A stretch of 64,000 nt of DNA from Brevundimonas pondensis (GCF_017487345.1 NZ_CP062006.1:3214501-3278500); one strand, 5' to 3'; shown: positions 34,195 to 43,251, numbered from the stretch's first letter. Made by a program: numbers and translations. Notes: generated from the letters alone by a model not told the origin.

Positions 34195-35058
34195 ATGGCG
34201 ATAGGCGTTTTCGACTCCGGCGTGGGGGGCCTGACGGTCCACCGCGAACTCACGACCCGCTTTCCGACGCGGGACTTCATCTATCTGGGCGACCAGGCCC
34301 ACGCTCCCTATGGCGGGCGTGGCGGCGAGGACATCGTCGAGCTGACCCGCGCCGGATGCGAGCGTCTGTTCGAGGCCGGGGCCTCGGTGGTCGTCCTGGC
34401 CTGCAACACGGCCTCGGCCATCGCGCTTCGTCGCCTGCAGCAGACCTGGATTCCGGGGATGCGCGAGAAGCTGGGCCGTCCGGTCAATGTCCTGGGCATC
34501 ATCGTTCCGACCATCGAGGCGGCCACCGGCCTGCCCTGGTCCTATGAGGCCGAGCGCAACGGCCGACTGGAAGGCGAGAAGAAACAGGCGATCGACGTCA
34601 CCGGCGTCTTCTGCACCGCCGCCACGGCCATGAGCCGGGTCTATGAAATCGAGATCGACAAGCGCCGCGAGGACCTGGCCGTCTTCACCGAGCCCTGCCC
34701 CGGTCTGGCCGGCCTGATCGAACTGGGCGCCCCGGCCGAAGAATTGAAGGTGGTGGTGGACGACCACGTCGACGCCCTGCGCCGCCGGATCGGCCGCCAC
34801 CCGGACAAGGCCATCCTGGGCTGCACCCACTATGAGATCGTCGCCGATCTGTTCGCCGACGCCCTGCCCGCCGGGGTCCAAGTCATCAGCCAGCCGGCCG
34901 CCGTGGCCGACTCGCTGGAACGTTATTTTGCGCGCCACCCGGAATACGACCTGGGATCGTCCGGCCGTCGCGACTTCCTGACCACCGGCACGCCCGGCCC
35001 GCAATCGGACCTGATCGCCCGCTTCTGGGGCGCGCCGTTGAGCTTCGACGCGGCCTGA
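34195..35058 (+). CDS. murI: Glutamate racemase
   Basis: Makes D-glutamate for peptidoglycan. The 287-residue enzyme has the N-terminal FDSGVGGLTV, the two catalytic cysteines in VLACNTAS (Cys70) and LGCTHYE (Cys210), and the YLGDQAHAPYG block. Length is normal. ATG 34195 lacks a strong Shine-Dalgarno. It is divergent from the M3 peptidase, and its stop abuts that of the convergent lipoprotein gene with no gap. Confidence 0.96.
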   Translation: MAIGVFDSGVGGLTVHRELTTRFPTRDFIYLGDQAHAPYGGRGGEDIVELTRAGCERLFEAGASVVVLACNTASAIALRRLQQTWIPGMREKLGRPVNVLGIIVPTIEAATGLPWSYEAERNGRLEGEKKQAIDVTGVFCTAATAMSRVYEIEIDKRREDLAVFTEPCPGLAGLIELGAPAEELKVVVDDHVDALRRRIGRHPDKAILGCTHYEIVADLFADALPAGVQVISQPAAVADSLERYFARHPEYDLGSSGRRDFLTTGTPGPQSDLIARFWGAPLSFDAA

Positions 35059-35559
35059 TTACTCGGCCGGGCTTGAACGGCGCTGACCGAAGGTCGGCGC
35101 CCTTTCCTTCTGCTGCGCCCAATAGGCCGGACCGTCGTCAGGCTTGAACATGGTGCGCGGCACGCCGTTGCGGTCCACCACCGCAAAGGTGTTGGTCGAA
35201 GCCTGATAATAGAGGGTGTCGCCGTTCGGCCGCTTGACCGTCTCGGTCCCCTTGGGCGCCGCCTCGGTGAAGGCCCGCACCTTGGCCAGGTAGTCGTCCG
35301 CCGACCGAGCCCCGAAGGCCGCGCCGTTGCGCTCATACAGGCGCTGCACCTTGGCGTCGGCGGTTTCGCGCCGATTGGCTGTGACCGGCGGCCTGGCCTC
35401 AGGCGTCACGGCTTCGATCTCGCCGTCCGGCGTCGTCGTTGAGCTCAGCGCGACCGGCTCGACCGCCGCCCGTTCCCGCGTTTCGACCGCCGAGCCGCCG
35501 CTGTCGCAGGCCGCCAGAACCAGCACCGCAAGAACGCCCGCCGTCACTTGAATTCGCAT
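35059..35559 (-). CDS. SOS-box-associated lipoprotein with a toxin-like C-terminal domain
   Basis: A 166-residue lipoprotein: a signal peptide with lipobox VLAAC (Cys18), a low-complexity linker (about 22-60), then a compact domain from about residue 65. That domain (YERNGAAFGARSADDYLAKV, NGDTLYYQASTNTFAVVDRNG, RTMFKPDDGPAYW) resembles, from memory, the C-terminal RNase-like domains of CdiA/polymorphic toxins; this is an inference. A perfect LexA box lies 52-66 bp upstream. A possible -35 (TTGGAA) overlaps the box and a TTTATG-like -10 follows it, so SOS control is likely. GGGAGGG precedes ATG. No immunity gene is evident next to it. Confidence 0.7.
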   Translation of the reverse strand: MRIQVTAGVLAVLVLAACDSGGSAVETRERAAVEPVALSSTTTPDGEIEAVTPEARPPVTANRRETADAKVQRLYERNGAAFGARSADDYLAKVRAFTEAAPKGTETVKRPNGDTLYYQASTNTFAVVDRNGVPRTMFKPDDGPAYWAQQKERAPTFGQRRSSPAE

Positions 35560-35610
35560 GGATCACCCTCCCTGAAAAACCCGCCGAACGCAGTTAGACA
35601 TAAACAATTT

Positions 35611-35625
35611 GTTCTGGCAATGTTC
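35611..35625. promoter_or_regulatory. LexA (SOS) box between the lipoprotein gene and coaBC
   Basis: GTTCTGGCAATGTTC is a perfect GTTC-N7-GTTC. On the minus strand it falls between TTGGAA and TTTATG hexamers spaced 18 nt, the geometry for repression of the lipoprotein promoter. It is 70 bp or more from the coaBC start. Confidence 0.8.
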
Positions 35626-35694
35626 CAAAAGCGCAGCCTGTTGCGGCACGGCTGTGTCTCGACGACGTCATGCAGCCCCGCTACAGATTTTCTC

Positions 35695-36930
35695 ATGACC
35701 GCATCCTCGCTTTCCGGCCGCAAGGTCCTGCTGATCGTCGGCGGCGGCATCGCCGCTTACAAGGCGCTGGAGCTGATCCGCCTGCTGAGGAAGGCCGACG
35801 CCGAGGTGATGACGGTTCTGACCAGGGCCGGGGCCGAGTTCGTCACCCCCATGTCGCTGGCGGCCCTGACCGGCCATCCCGTGCGCCAGGACCTGTTCAT
35901 GCCCGAAGACGAGACGGCCATGGGCCATATCGAACTGTCGCGCTGGGCCGATCTGGTCGTGGTGGCCCCCGCCACGGCGGGTCTGATCGCCAAGGCCGCC
36001 AATGGTCTAGCCGACGACCTGGCATCGACCACGCTTCTGGCCACCGACAAGAAGGTGCTGCTGGCCCCGGCCATGAACGTGCGCATGTGGCTGCACCCGG
36101 CGGTGCAGGCCAATGTCGAGCGACTGAAGGGTTTCGACGGCTTCCACGGCATGGCCGTGGTCGGACCTGACGACGGCATCATGGCCTGCGGCGAGTTCGG
36201 CCCCGGCCGCATGGCCGAGCCGCCCGCCATCTTCGACGCCATCGCGCGCCTGCTGGCCGGACCGGACGGCCGCCCGCTGACCGGCAGGACCGCCGTGGTC
36301 ACCGCCGGGCCGACTTTTGAGCCCATCGACCCGGTGCGCGGCCTGACCAATCGCTCCAGCGGCAAGCAGGGCTACGCCGTCGCCGCCGCCCTCGCCGAGC
36401 TTGGCGCCGAGGTGACCCTGATCTCCGGCCCCGTGGCCCTGGACGCCCCCGTCGGGGTCACCCGCGTCTGGGTCGAGGCGGCAACCGAAATGAAGGCCGC
36501 CGTCGAGGCCCGTCTGAACTCTGATCGAGGGACGGACATCGCCGTCATGAGCGCCGCCGTCGCCGACTGGCGCGTGGACGGGATCGCCTCGGGCAAGATC
36601 AAGAAAAAGCCGGGCGGCCCGCCGTCCCTGGCCCTGATCGAGAACCCCGACATCCTGGCCGGCGTCTCCGCCCCCGGTCCCCGGCGTCCGAAACTGGTGG
36701 TCGGCTTCGCCGCCGAAACCAGCGACCTGGAGACCAACGCCCGCGCCAAGCTGTCGAGGAAGGGCTGCGACTGGATCGTCGGCAACGATGTCTCGGGCGA
36801 GGTCTTCGGCTCGGACGGCAACGCCGTGACCCTGTTCACCCGGAACGGCGCCGAGCCCTGGCCGCGCCAGTCCAAGACCGAGGTGGCGAGGAAGCTCGCC
36901 CACCGCATCGCCGATCACTTCAAGGCCTGA
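35695..36930 (+). CDS. coaBC: Bifunctional CoaBC (PPC synthetase / PPC decarboxylase)
   Basis: Two steps of coenzyme A synthesis: joining cysteine to 4'-phosphopantothenate, then decarboxylation. The 411-residue protein has an N-terminal FMN flavodoxin-like decarboxylase (residues 1 to about 185; [16 protein letters not shown], the PAMN motif and [14 protein letters not shown]). The C-terminal synthetase domain has [20 protein letters not shown] and SSGKQGYA, the IKKKPG loop and FAAETSD. ATG 35695 has almost no Shine-Dalgarno. The longer open frame upstream crosses the SOS-box region and looks non-coding. dut follows 10 nt downstream, the usual coaBC-dut pairing. Confidence 0.96.
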   Translation: MTASSLSGRKVLLIVGGGIAAYKALELIRLLRKADAEVMTVLTRAGAEFVTPMSLAALTGHPVRQDLFMPEDETAMGHIELSRWADLVVVAPATAGLIAKAANGLADDLASTTLLATDKKVLLAPAMNVRMWLHPAVQANVERLKGFDGFHGMAVVGPDDGIMACGEFGPGRMAEPPAIFDAIARLLAGPDGRPLTGRTAVVTAGPTFEPIDPVRGLTNRSSGKQGYAVAAALAELGAEVTLISGPVALDAPVGVTRVWVEAATEMKAAVEARLNSDRGTDIAVMSAAVADWRVDGIASGKIKKKPGGPPSLALIENPDILAGVSAPGPRRPKLVVGFAAETSDLETNARAKLSRKGCDWIVGNDVSGEVFGSDGNAVTLFTRNGAEPWPRQSKTEVARKLAHRIADHFKA

Positions 36931-36940
36931 GAGACCTCTT

Positions 36941-37390
36941 ATGACCACCGTCCGCGTCGAACGCCTGCCCCACGCCGAGGGCCTGGCCCTGCCTGCCTAT
37001 GAGACGACGGGATCGGCGGGCATGGATCTGCGCGCGGCCCTGCCTGAGTTCGAGCCGGTGATCCTGGCGCCGGGCGAACGCCGACTGATCCCCACCGGCC
37101 TGAAGATCGCTCTGGAGCCCGGCTATGAAGCCCAGGTGCGCCCCCGCTCGGGGCTGGCGCTGAAGCACGGCGTCACCTGCCTGAACTCGCCCGGCACCAT
37201 CGACAGCGACTATCGCGGCGAAGTCGGGGTCATCCTGATCAACCACGGCCAGATCGCCTTCGAGATCAACCGCGGCGAGCGTATCGCGCAGATGGTCATT
37301 GCGCCCTACGCCCAGGCCGTCATGGCCGAGGTCGACGCCCTGGACGAGACCGAGCGCGGCTCAGGCGGGTTTGGTTCGACGGGACGCTGA
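36941..37390 (+). CDS. dut: Deoxyuridine 5'-triphosphate nucleotidohydrolase
   Basis: Hydrolyses dUTP to dUMP, keeping uracil out of DNA. The 149-residue trimeric dUTPase has its five motifs in order: AGMDLRA, PRSGLA, the sugar-binding [29 protein letters not shown] and the flexible C-terminal [10 protein letters not shown]. Length is typical. It lies 10 nt after coaBC in the same operon and is closed by a strong terminator. Confidence 0.97.
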   Translation: MTTVRVERLPHAEGLALPAYETTGSAGMDLRAALPEFEPVILAPGERRLIPTGLKIALEPGYEAQVRPRSGLALKHGVTCLNSPGTIDSDYRGEVGVILINHGQIAFEINRGERIAQMVIAPYAQAVMAEVDALDETERGSGGFGSTGR

Positions 37391-37391
37391 T

Positions 37392-37420
37392 AAAACGGCG
37401 CTTTACGGAGCGCCGTTTTT
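37392..37420 (+). terminator. Terminator of coaBC-dut
   Basis: Nine-bp stem AACGGCGCT/AGCGCCGTT, a 6-nt loop and five T, beginning just after the dut stop. Confidence 0.88.
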
Positions 37421-37437
37421 CAACCTAGCGTAGCGGC

Positions 37438-37914
37438 ATGAATCAGCTGGACCAGCTCGTTTACTGCAGCCGCGCCCGACTGACGCCGGAGCAAGCCGCC
37501 GATCAGATCGCCGACATCGTCCACGTCGCGGCCTTTCGCAACGCCCAGGTCGGCATCACCGGCGCCCTGACCCTGAGAGGCGACATCTTTGTCCAGATGC
37601 TGGAGGGCGCCCCCACCGCACTGGATATCCTGATGCTGCATCTGCATTTCGATGCGCGGCACGAGGACATCGTCGTCTTGGCTCGCGAACGGATCACGCA
37701 GCGCGCCTTTCCTGTCTGGGGCATGACGGCGCCGCAGGCGGCCCCATCGACCGCCAGCGCCCTGGATATCCTGATCACCGAGCGTTCGCCGCGTCTGGAT
37801 CTGTGGCGGCAGGCCATGGGCGCCGCCCTGGCCCCCCAGGCCCTTCAGACAGAGGCGTTGGGCGCTGGGGGCGTGATCTCGCGCCTCAGCACGCGCTCGC
37901 GCCAGGCGGTGTAG
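37438..37914 (+). CDS. Stand-alone BLUF-domain blue-light sensor
   Basis: A 158-residue protein with a BLUF domain (residues about 4-97) that binds FAD and senses blue light. The photochemical residues are present: Tyr9 (LVYCS), Asn35 (FRNAQVGITGAL), Gln53 (FVQMLEG), and Trp94/Met96 (FPVWGM). No GGDEF, EAL or cyclase output domain follows; the C-terminal 60 residues are helical and basic, so signalling is presumably through a partner protein. It begins 18 nt after the dut terminator. Its last 70 nt overlap the 3' end of the convergent transporter gene. Confidence 0.9.
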   Translation: MNQLDQLVYCSRARLTPEQAADQIADIVHVAAFRNAQVGITGALTLRGDIFVQMLEGAPTALDILMLHLHFDARHEDIVVLARERITQRAFPVWGMTAPQAAPSTASALDILITERSPRLDLWRQAMGAALAPQALQTEALGAGGVISRLSTRSRQAV

Positions 37915-38756
37915 AGACCGCTGCCCGCGATCAGGGCGGCGCCTATCAGGGTCGCGCCCGTCGGCGCATCGCCCAGCAGAAGCCAGCCCAGAACCACGGC
38001 TCCGACCATCTGCAGATAGTCCAGCGGCGCCAGGGCCGAGACCGGAGCGTGCTGCAGCGAGGTGGTCATCAGCAACTGGGCCAGCCCCCCGGCCAACCCG
38101 CCCGCCGCCAGCACAGCCAGAACCGGCCAGGTGTGACTATGGCCGTCAAACAGGGCCAACGCCCCGCCGGTCAGAGCGCAGGCGACGAAGAACCAGAAGA
38201 CGATGGCGGTGGCCTTCTCCGTCTTGCCCAGCTGACGCAGGGTGACGGTGACCGAGGCGGCGACAAAGGCCCCGCCGAGCGCGAACAGCAGACCGCCCAG
38301 CGGCGGCGCGCCCTCGGACCCTGGTCGCACCAGAACCAGCACGCCGACGAAACCCAGGACAACCGCCGTCCAGCGATGGCGGCCGACCTTCTCTTTCAGG
38401 AAGACGATGGACAGCAGGGTGGCGAAGATGGGGGCGGTGAAGCCGATTGTGGTGGCGTCAGCGAGCGGCAAAAGCCTCAGGCCCTGGAAGATCAGCAGGA
38501 TGCCCGTCACCCCCAGGACGCAGCGCCAGACGTGAACCATGGGCCTCCGGGTCGAGATCACGGCCAGTCCCCCGCCGTTGCTCAGCACCCAGAACAGCAC
38601 CACCGGCAGACCGAAGATAGAACGATAGAAGACCATCTCGCCCGCCGAAACGGGTTCCACCGTCGCCGCCCACTTCATCAGGGCGTACATCAAGGAGAAG
38701 CTGAGCGCCGCCGCAGCCCGGAGCGCCATGCCGTAGCTGGTTCCTTGCCGGCTCAT
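37845..38756 (-). CDS. EamA/DMT family transporter
   Basis: A 303-residue inner-membrane protein with ten predicted transmembrane helices in two EamA repeats (about 10-135 and 150-285). The substrate is unknown; the family exports or imports metabolites and includes the riboflavin importer RibN of alphaproteobacteria. Adjacency to a flavin-dependent BLUF protein is suggestive but not evidence. It overlaps the BLUF gene by 70 nt tail to tail. It starts 8 nt before the dapB stop side on the same strand and may be the distal gene of the dnaJ-dapB transcript. Confidence 0.9.
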   Translation of the reverse strand: MSRQGTSYGMALRAAAALSFSLMYALMKWAATVEPVSAGEMVFYRSIFGLPVVLFWVLSNGGGLAVISTRRPMVHVWRCVLGVTGILLIFQGLRLLPLADATTIGFTAPIFATLLSIVFLKEKVGRHRWTAVVLGFVGVLVLVRPGSEGAPPLGGLLFALGGAFVAASVTVTLRQLGKTEKATAIVFWFFVACALTGGALALFDGHSHTWPVLAVLAAGGLAGGLAQLLMTTSLQHAPVSALAPLDYLQMVGAVVLGWLLLGDAPTGATLIGAALIAGSGLYTAWRERVLRREITPPAPNASV

Positions 38757-38764
38757 CCGCCGGT

Positions 38765-39514
38765 TCAGGCCTGGCGGAAGCCGAGCACGTCCTGCATGTC
38801 ATAGAGGCCGGGACGGCGGTTGCGCACCCAGGCGGCGGCGGCCACGGCGCCCTTGGCGAACAGGGACCGGTCGATGGCCGAGTGCGACAGGGTCAGCAGT
38901 TCGTCGTCCGAGCCGAACAGGACCGTGTGTTCGCCGATGACGCCGCCGGCGCGCAGGGAGGCGAAGCCGATCTTGCCCGCCTCACGCGGGCCGGTGATGC
39001 CGTCATAGGGCGCGGTCCTCAGGTCTTCCAGATCGCGACCCCGACCGTTAGCCGCGGCCTCGCCCAGCATCAGGGCGGTGCCTGAGGGAGCGTCCACCTT
39101 GCGCCGGTGATGGGTCTCCAGCACCTCGATGTCCCAGTCGCGGCCATCCAGACGCTGGGCCGCGTGCTCGACCAGACCGATCAGGATGTTGAGGCCCAGC
39201 GAGAAGTTTCCGCTGCGGACGATGGCGATCCTGTCCGCCGCCGCTTCGATCTCGGCGTCCTGTTCCGGCGACAGGCCCGTGGAACCGATCACCAGGGCCG
39301 GTCCGCCGCGCTCGGCGCAGGCCCGGGCCAGTTCGACCGAGGCCTCAGGCGTCGAGAAGTCGATGATGACGTCGCACAGACTCAGATCGGGCGTCTCTCC
39401 CCGGTCAAAGCGCGTCGCCACCACCACATCTTCACGGGCGTCCAGAACCTGGGAAACAGCGCGACCCATCCGGCCCCGCGCGCCGGAAATGCCGGCGTGG
39501 AAGATGTCGCTCAC
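38765..39514 (-). CDS. dapB: 4-hydroxy-tetrahydrodipicolinate reductase
   Basis: NAD(P)H-dependent step of lysine/diaminopimelate synthesis. The 249-residue enzyme has the N-terminal nucleotide motif GISGARGRMGRAV, the catalytic block ETHHRRKVDAPSGTAL and FGSDDELLTLSHSA near the C-terminus. The start is GTG at 39512-39514, overlapping the dnaJ stop as GTGA, so it is translationally coupled to dnaJ. Linkage of a lysine/wall gene to heat-shock genes means heat-shock transcription may carry into dapB. Confidence 0.95.
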   Translation of the reverse strand: MSDIFHAGISGARGRMGRAVSQVLDAREDVVVATRFDRGETPDLSLCDVIIDFSTPEASVELARACAERGGPALVIGSTGLSPEQDAEIEAAADRIAIVRSGNFSLGLNILIGLVEHAAQRLDGRDWDIEVLETHHRRKVDAPSGTALMLGEAAANGRGRDLEDLRTAPYDGITGPREAGKIGFASLRAGGVIGEHTVLFGSDDELLTLSHSAIDRSLFAKGAVAAAAWVRNRRPGLYDMQDVLGFRQA

Positions 39515-40719
39515 GCAGTCTCTTTCGGATTGTCGGCGTCGCCGCCCAGGATGTCGGCCCAGAAACGTCGAGCCTTGCCCGCGAAGCTGGTGTTGCGCGG
39601 ATTCTGACTCTCTCCGAACGAGGCCGCAAGCTCCTGCATCAGCTCCTTCTGACGCGGGGTCAGATCGGTCGGGGTTTCCACGAACAGCTCGACCACCAGA
39701 TCGCCGCGCTGACGGCCATTCAGGTGGGGCATGCCCTTGCCCTTGATGCGCACCGTCTTGCCGGTCTGGGCGCCGGCGGGCACCTCGACCGTGGCCTTGC
39801 ACTTGCCGTCGCAGGCCTCGGACACCAGGCAGGGGGCGTCGACCACCCCGCCGAGCGCCGCCACCGTCATCGGCACCGGCACCGTGACCAGCAGGTCCAG
39901 GTTGTCGCGCTCGAACAGTTCGTGGTCGTGCACCGACAGGAAGACATAGAGGTCGCCGCGCGGGCCGCCGCGCTGACCGGCCTCGCCCTCGCCCGACAGG
40001 CGGATGCGCGAGCCGTCGTCGACGCCGGCGGGGATCTTGAGGCTGAGCTGGCGGTTCTTGCGGACCTGGCCGTGACCATGACAGGCGGTGCAGGGGTCGG
40101 CGATCATCTCGCCCGAGCCGCCGCAACGGGGGCAGGTGCGCTCGACCTGGAAGAAGCCGTTGGCCTGGCGCACGCGTCCGGCGCCGCCGCAGGTGGAGCA
40201 GATGGTCGGCTTGGTCCCGGCCTTGGCGCCCGAGCCGTCGCAGACCTCGCAGGTCATGGTGGTGGGGACCGAAATCTCGACCTCTGCGCCCTTGTAGGCC
40301 TGCTCCAGGGTGATCTCGAGGTCATAGCGCAGGTCCGAGCCGCGACGCGGTCCGCCCTGTTGCTGACGCCCGCCGCCTCGGCCGCCGAAGGCCTCCCCGA
40401 AGGCGTCCCCGAAGACCTGGGAGAAGATGTCGTTGATGTCGTGGAAACCTTGCCCGCCGCCGCGTCCGAACGGGTCGCCGCCGCCGGCGCCGCCGTTCAC
40501 GCCCGCATGACCGAACCGGTCATAGGCCGCACGCTTCTGATCGTCCGACAGCACCGTATAGGCCTCGGAGATCTCCTTGAACTGGGCGAGGGATTCTTCC
40601 GAGCCGCCGTTGCGGTCCGGGTGGTGGATCATGGCCAGCTTGCGATAGGCCGCCTTCAGGCCCGGCGCATCGATGGTCCGTTCGACCCCCAGAATTTCGT
40701 AATAGTCACGCTGCGCCAT
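39511..40719 (-). CDS. dnaJ: Chaperone protein DnaJ
   Basis: Type I Hsp40 co-chaperone that stimulates DnaK. The 402-residue protein has a J domain with HPD (33-35) and a Gly/Phe-rich linker (GGAGGGDPFGRGGGQGF). Four zinc-finger repeats follow (CEVCDGSG, CSTCGGAG, CPRCGGSG, CTACHGHG), then the substrate-binding C-terminal domains. It lies 185 bp after dnaK but has its own RpoH-like promoter following a hairpin at the dnaK end, so it can be expressed apart from dnaK. dapB is coupled behind it. Confidence 0.97.
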   Translation of the reverse strand: MAQRDYYEILGVERTIDAPGLKAAYRKLAMIHHPDRNGGSEESLAQFKEISEAYTVLSDDQKRAAYDRFGHAGVNGGAGGGDPFGRGGGQGFHDINDIFSQVFGDAFGEAFGGRGGGRQQQGGPRRGSDLRYDLEITLEQAYKGAEVEISVPTTMTCEVCDGSGAKAGTKPTICSTCGGAGRVRQANGFFQVERTCPRCGGSGEMIADPCTACHGHGQVRKNRQLSLKIPAGVDDGSRIRLSGEGEAGQRGGPRGDLYVFLSVHDHELFERDNLDLLVTVPVPMTVAALGGVVDAPCLVSEACDGKCKATVEVPAGAQTGKTVRIKGKGMPHLNGRQRGDLVVELFVETPTDLTPRQKELMQELAASFGESQNPRNTSFAGKARRFWADILGGDADNPKETA

Positions 40720-40810
40720 CAGGCGTTCGTCCTCTTACTTTCTCGCTGCGCTCGCCGTCCCGGTTGAGCCGAGGATCGTGCGTTCGCGGATGACCCGGTG
40801 GCCATGCCTG

Positions 40811-40841
40811 CTGACATGGGCGCCCGGTCGAATGATGCAAG
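40811..40841 (-). promoter_or_regulatory. RpoH (sigma-32)-type promoter of dnaJ
   Basis: Minus-strand CTTG (40841-40838), 17-nt spacer, CCCATGTCAG (40820-40811), matching the alphaproteobacterial RpoH pattern CTTG-N17-CYTATNTNNG except at one position. The dnaK promoter has the same layout. It lies just past the dnaK terminator hairpin. Confidence 0.6.
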
Positions 40842-40848
40842 TTTTATG

Positions 40849-40882
40849 AAACGGCCCCGCCTGCCGTCTGGCAAGCGGGGCC
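40849..40882 (-). terminator. Hairpin after dnaK
   Basis: Stem GGCCCCGC/GCGGGGCC (40853-40860 with 40875-40882) enclosing a second 4-bp stem TGCC/GGCA, followed by GTTT on the minus strand. Probably a partial terminator between dnaK and dnaJ. Confidence 0.6.
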
Positions 40883-40904
40883 GGTCGTCTTCAATCGCGT
40901 TTCG

Positions 40905-42818
40905 TTACGCGTTCTTCTTGTCGTCGTCGGCGTCCGAGACTTCCTCGAACTCGGCGTCGACCACGCCGTCGTCGGCGGGAGCCTCAGCCGAGGCGCCGTC
41001 TTCACCGGCGCCCTGCTGGGCGGCGTACATGGCCTCGCCCAGCTTCATCGAGGCCTGGGCCAGGGTGTTGGTCTTCTCGCGGATGACTTCCGGGTCCGAA
41101 CCGTCCTTGGCCGACTTCAGGTCGTCCAGGGCCGACTGGATGGTCGCCTTGGTCGTGTCATCGATCTTGTCGCCGTGTTCCGACAGGGCCTTTTCGGTCG
41201 AGTGGATCAGGCTGTCGGCGCCGTTGACGGCCTCGACCAGGTCCTTGCGGACCTTGTCGGCGGCGGCGTTGGCTTCGGCTTCCTTGACCATCTTGTCGAT
41301 GTCCGCATCCGACAGGCCGCCGTTGGCCTGAATGCGGATCGACTGTTCCTTGTTGGTCGCCTTGTCCTTGGCGGTGACGTGGACGATGCCGTTGGCGTCG
41401 ATGTCGAAGGCGACCTCGATCTGCGGCATGCCGCGCGGCGCCGGCGGAATGCCCATCAGGTCGAACTGACCCAGGACCTTGTTGTCGGCGGCCATCGGGC
41501 GTTCGCCCTGGAAGACGCGGATCGTCACGGCCGACTGGTTGTCGTCGGCGGTCGAGAAGACCTGGGCCTTCTTGGTCGGGATGGTGGTGTTGCGCTCGAT
41601 CAGCGGAGTGAACACGCCGCCCAGGGTCTCGATGCCCAGGGTCAGCGGGGTCACATCCAGCAGCAGCACGTCCTTGACGTCGCCTTGCAGAACGCCGGCC
41701 TGAACGGCGGCGCCCAGGGCCACGACTTCGTCAGGGTTCACGCCCTTGTGCGGCTCCTTGCCGAAGAATTTCTTCACGGCTTCCTGCACGGCGGGCATGC
41801 GGGTCATGCCGCCGACCAGCACCACTTCATCGATGTCCGAGGCCTTCAGGCCCGCGTCCTTCAGCGCCTTGGCGCAGGGCTCGATGGTGCGGGTGATCAG
41901 GTCTTCGACCAGGGCTTCCAGCTTGGCGCGCGACAGCTTGATGTTCAGGTGCAGCGGGCCCGAGGCGTTCATGGTGATGAACGGCAGGTTGACCTCGTAC
42001 TGGGTCGTCGAGGACAGCTCCTTCTTGGCCTTCTCGGCCTCTTCCTTCAGGCGCTGCAGAGCCAGCTTGTCGGTCCGCAGATCGACGCCCTGCTCCTTCT
42101 TGAACTCGTCGGCCAGGTAGTCGACCAGACGCAGGTCGAAGTCCTCGCCGCCCAGGAAGGTGTCGCCGTTGGTCGACTTCACCTCGAAGACGCCGTCGCC
42201 GATCTCCAGGATCGAGACGTCGAAGGTGCCGCCGCCCAGGTCATAGACGGCGATCTTCTGACCGTCGTTCTTCTCCAGGCCGTAGGCCAGGGCGGCCGCG
42301 GTCGGCTCGTTGATGATGCGCAGGACTTCCAGGCCGGCGATCTTGCCGGCGTCCTTGGTGGCCTGACGCTGGGCGTCGTTGAAGTAGGCCGGAACGGTGA
42401 TGACGGCCTGGGTCACGGTCTCGCCGAGGTAGGCCTCAGCGGCCTCCTTCATCTTGCCGAGGGTGAAGGCCGAGACCTGTTGCGGCGAATAGTCCTTGCC
42501 GTGGGCGCGCACCCAGGCGTCGCCGTTCGGGCCCTTGACGATCTCGTAGGGCACCATGCCCTTGTCCTTGGCCACCACCGGGTCATCGAAATTGCGGCCG
42601 ATCAGGCGCTTGATGGCGAAGAAGGTGTTGGTCGGGTTCGTGACCGCCTGGCGACGCGCAGGCTGGCCGACGAGCACTTCGCCGCTGTCCTGGATCGCCA
42701 CGACCGACGGGGTCGTGCGGTTGCCTTCGGCGTTCTCGATGACCTTGGGGTTCTTGCCGTCCATGACGGCGACGCACGAGTTGGTCGTGCCGAGGTCGAT
42801 GCCGATAATCTTGGCCAT
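40905..42818 (-). CDS. dnaK: Chaperone protein DnaK (Hsp70)
   Basis: ATP-dependent Hsp70 chaperone of the cytosol. The 637-residue protein has the N-terminal ATPase domain ([50 protein letters not shown]) and the linker [10 protein letters not shown] near residue 390. A substrate-binding domain and lid follow, with the acidic tail [15 protein letters not shown]. Length is typical. An RpoH-type promoter lies about 170 bp upstream. grpE and hrcA are encoded about 3 kb away on the same strand. Confidence 0.98.
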   Translation of the reverse strand: MAKIIGIDLGTTNSCVAVMDGKNPKVIENAEGNRTTPSVVAIQDSGEVLVGQPARRQAVTNPTNTFFAIKRLIGRNFDDPVVAKDKGMVPYEIVKGPNGDAWVRAHGKDYSPQQVSAFTLGKMKEAAEAYLGETVTQAVITVPAYFNDAQRQATKDAGKIAGLEVLRIINEPTAAALAYGLEKNDGQKIAVYDLGGGTFDVSILEIGDGVFEVKSTNGDTFLGGEDFDLRLVDYLADEFKKEQGVDLRTDKLALQRLKEEAEKAKKELSSTTQYEVNLPFITMNASGPLHLNIKLSRAKLEALVEDLITRTIEPCAKALKDAGLKASDIDEVVLVGGMTRMPAVQEAVKKFFGKEPHKGVNPDEVVALGAAVQAGVLQGDVKDVLLLDVTPLTLGIETLGGVFTPLIERNTTIPTKKAQVFSTADDNQSAVTIRVFQGERPMAADNKVLGQFDLMGIPPAPRGMPQIEVAFDIDANGIVHVTAKDKATNKEQSIRIQANGGLSDADIDKMVKEAEANAAADKVRKDLVEAVNGADSLIHSTEKALSEHGDKIDDTTKATIQSALDDLKSAKDGSDPEVIREKTNTLAQASMKLGEAMYAAQQGAGEDGASAEAPADDGVVDAEFEEVSDADDDKKNA

Positions 42819-42984
42819 GAGCTTGTCTTTTCACTCCTTGCGGCGGGCGATGCGGCGGCCTTCGAAAAGCGCCGCGCGTGACCGCCCCCAGTTGGGCTGA
42901 AAGCCGTTCCGGTCGTCCGGTCGGGCGGGTTGAATGGTTGCGGTCGAAAGCCCCAGCAACTCCGGGGTTTCTTCCAGACTGGCC

Positions 42985-43015
42985 CGGATATGGGAAAGAC
43001 CGCAGGGCCTGCAAG
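42985..43015 (-). promoter_or_regulatory. RpoH (sigma-32)-type promoter of dnaK
   Basis: Minus-strand CTTG (43015-43012), 17-nt spacer, CCCATATCCG (42994-42985), one mismatch from CTTG-N17-CYTATNTNNG. Initiation near 42977 would give a leader of about 160 nt. Confidence 0.65.
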
Positions 43016-43052
43016 GGTTTCGTGCGGTTCGGGCCAGATTCGATCAAATTGA

Positions 43053-43236
43053 ACCCTCTCCCGACGGGAGAGGGCTTGAGCCTCCAAGAGCGAAGCGATT
43101 GGTTAGGCGAAAGGGTAAGGGGCGGCGGCTTCAGTCGGCGCAAGCCGTGGCGACGGTCCGGCGACGGCTTGCGCCGACGGCGACCGCCGCCCCTCATCCG
43201 GCCCTTCGGGCCACCTTCTCCCATTGGGAGAAGGGT
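43053..43236. repeat. 184-bp composite palindromic intergenic element
   Basis: Both ends are hairpins of the same type: CCCTCTCCC-GAC-GGGAGAGGG (43054-43074) and CCTTCTCCC-ATT-GGGAGAAGG (43214-43234). The middle holds a perfect 15-bp inverted repeat (43134-43148 with 43164-43178) nested in GGGGCGGCGG/CCGCCGCCCC arms. No coding capacity is evident. It resembles small non-autonomous palindromic elements of alphaproteobacteria. It ends 15 bp before the alkB start. Confidence 0.7.
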
Positions 43237-43251
43237 CTTAAGTCTTGAAGC

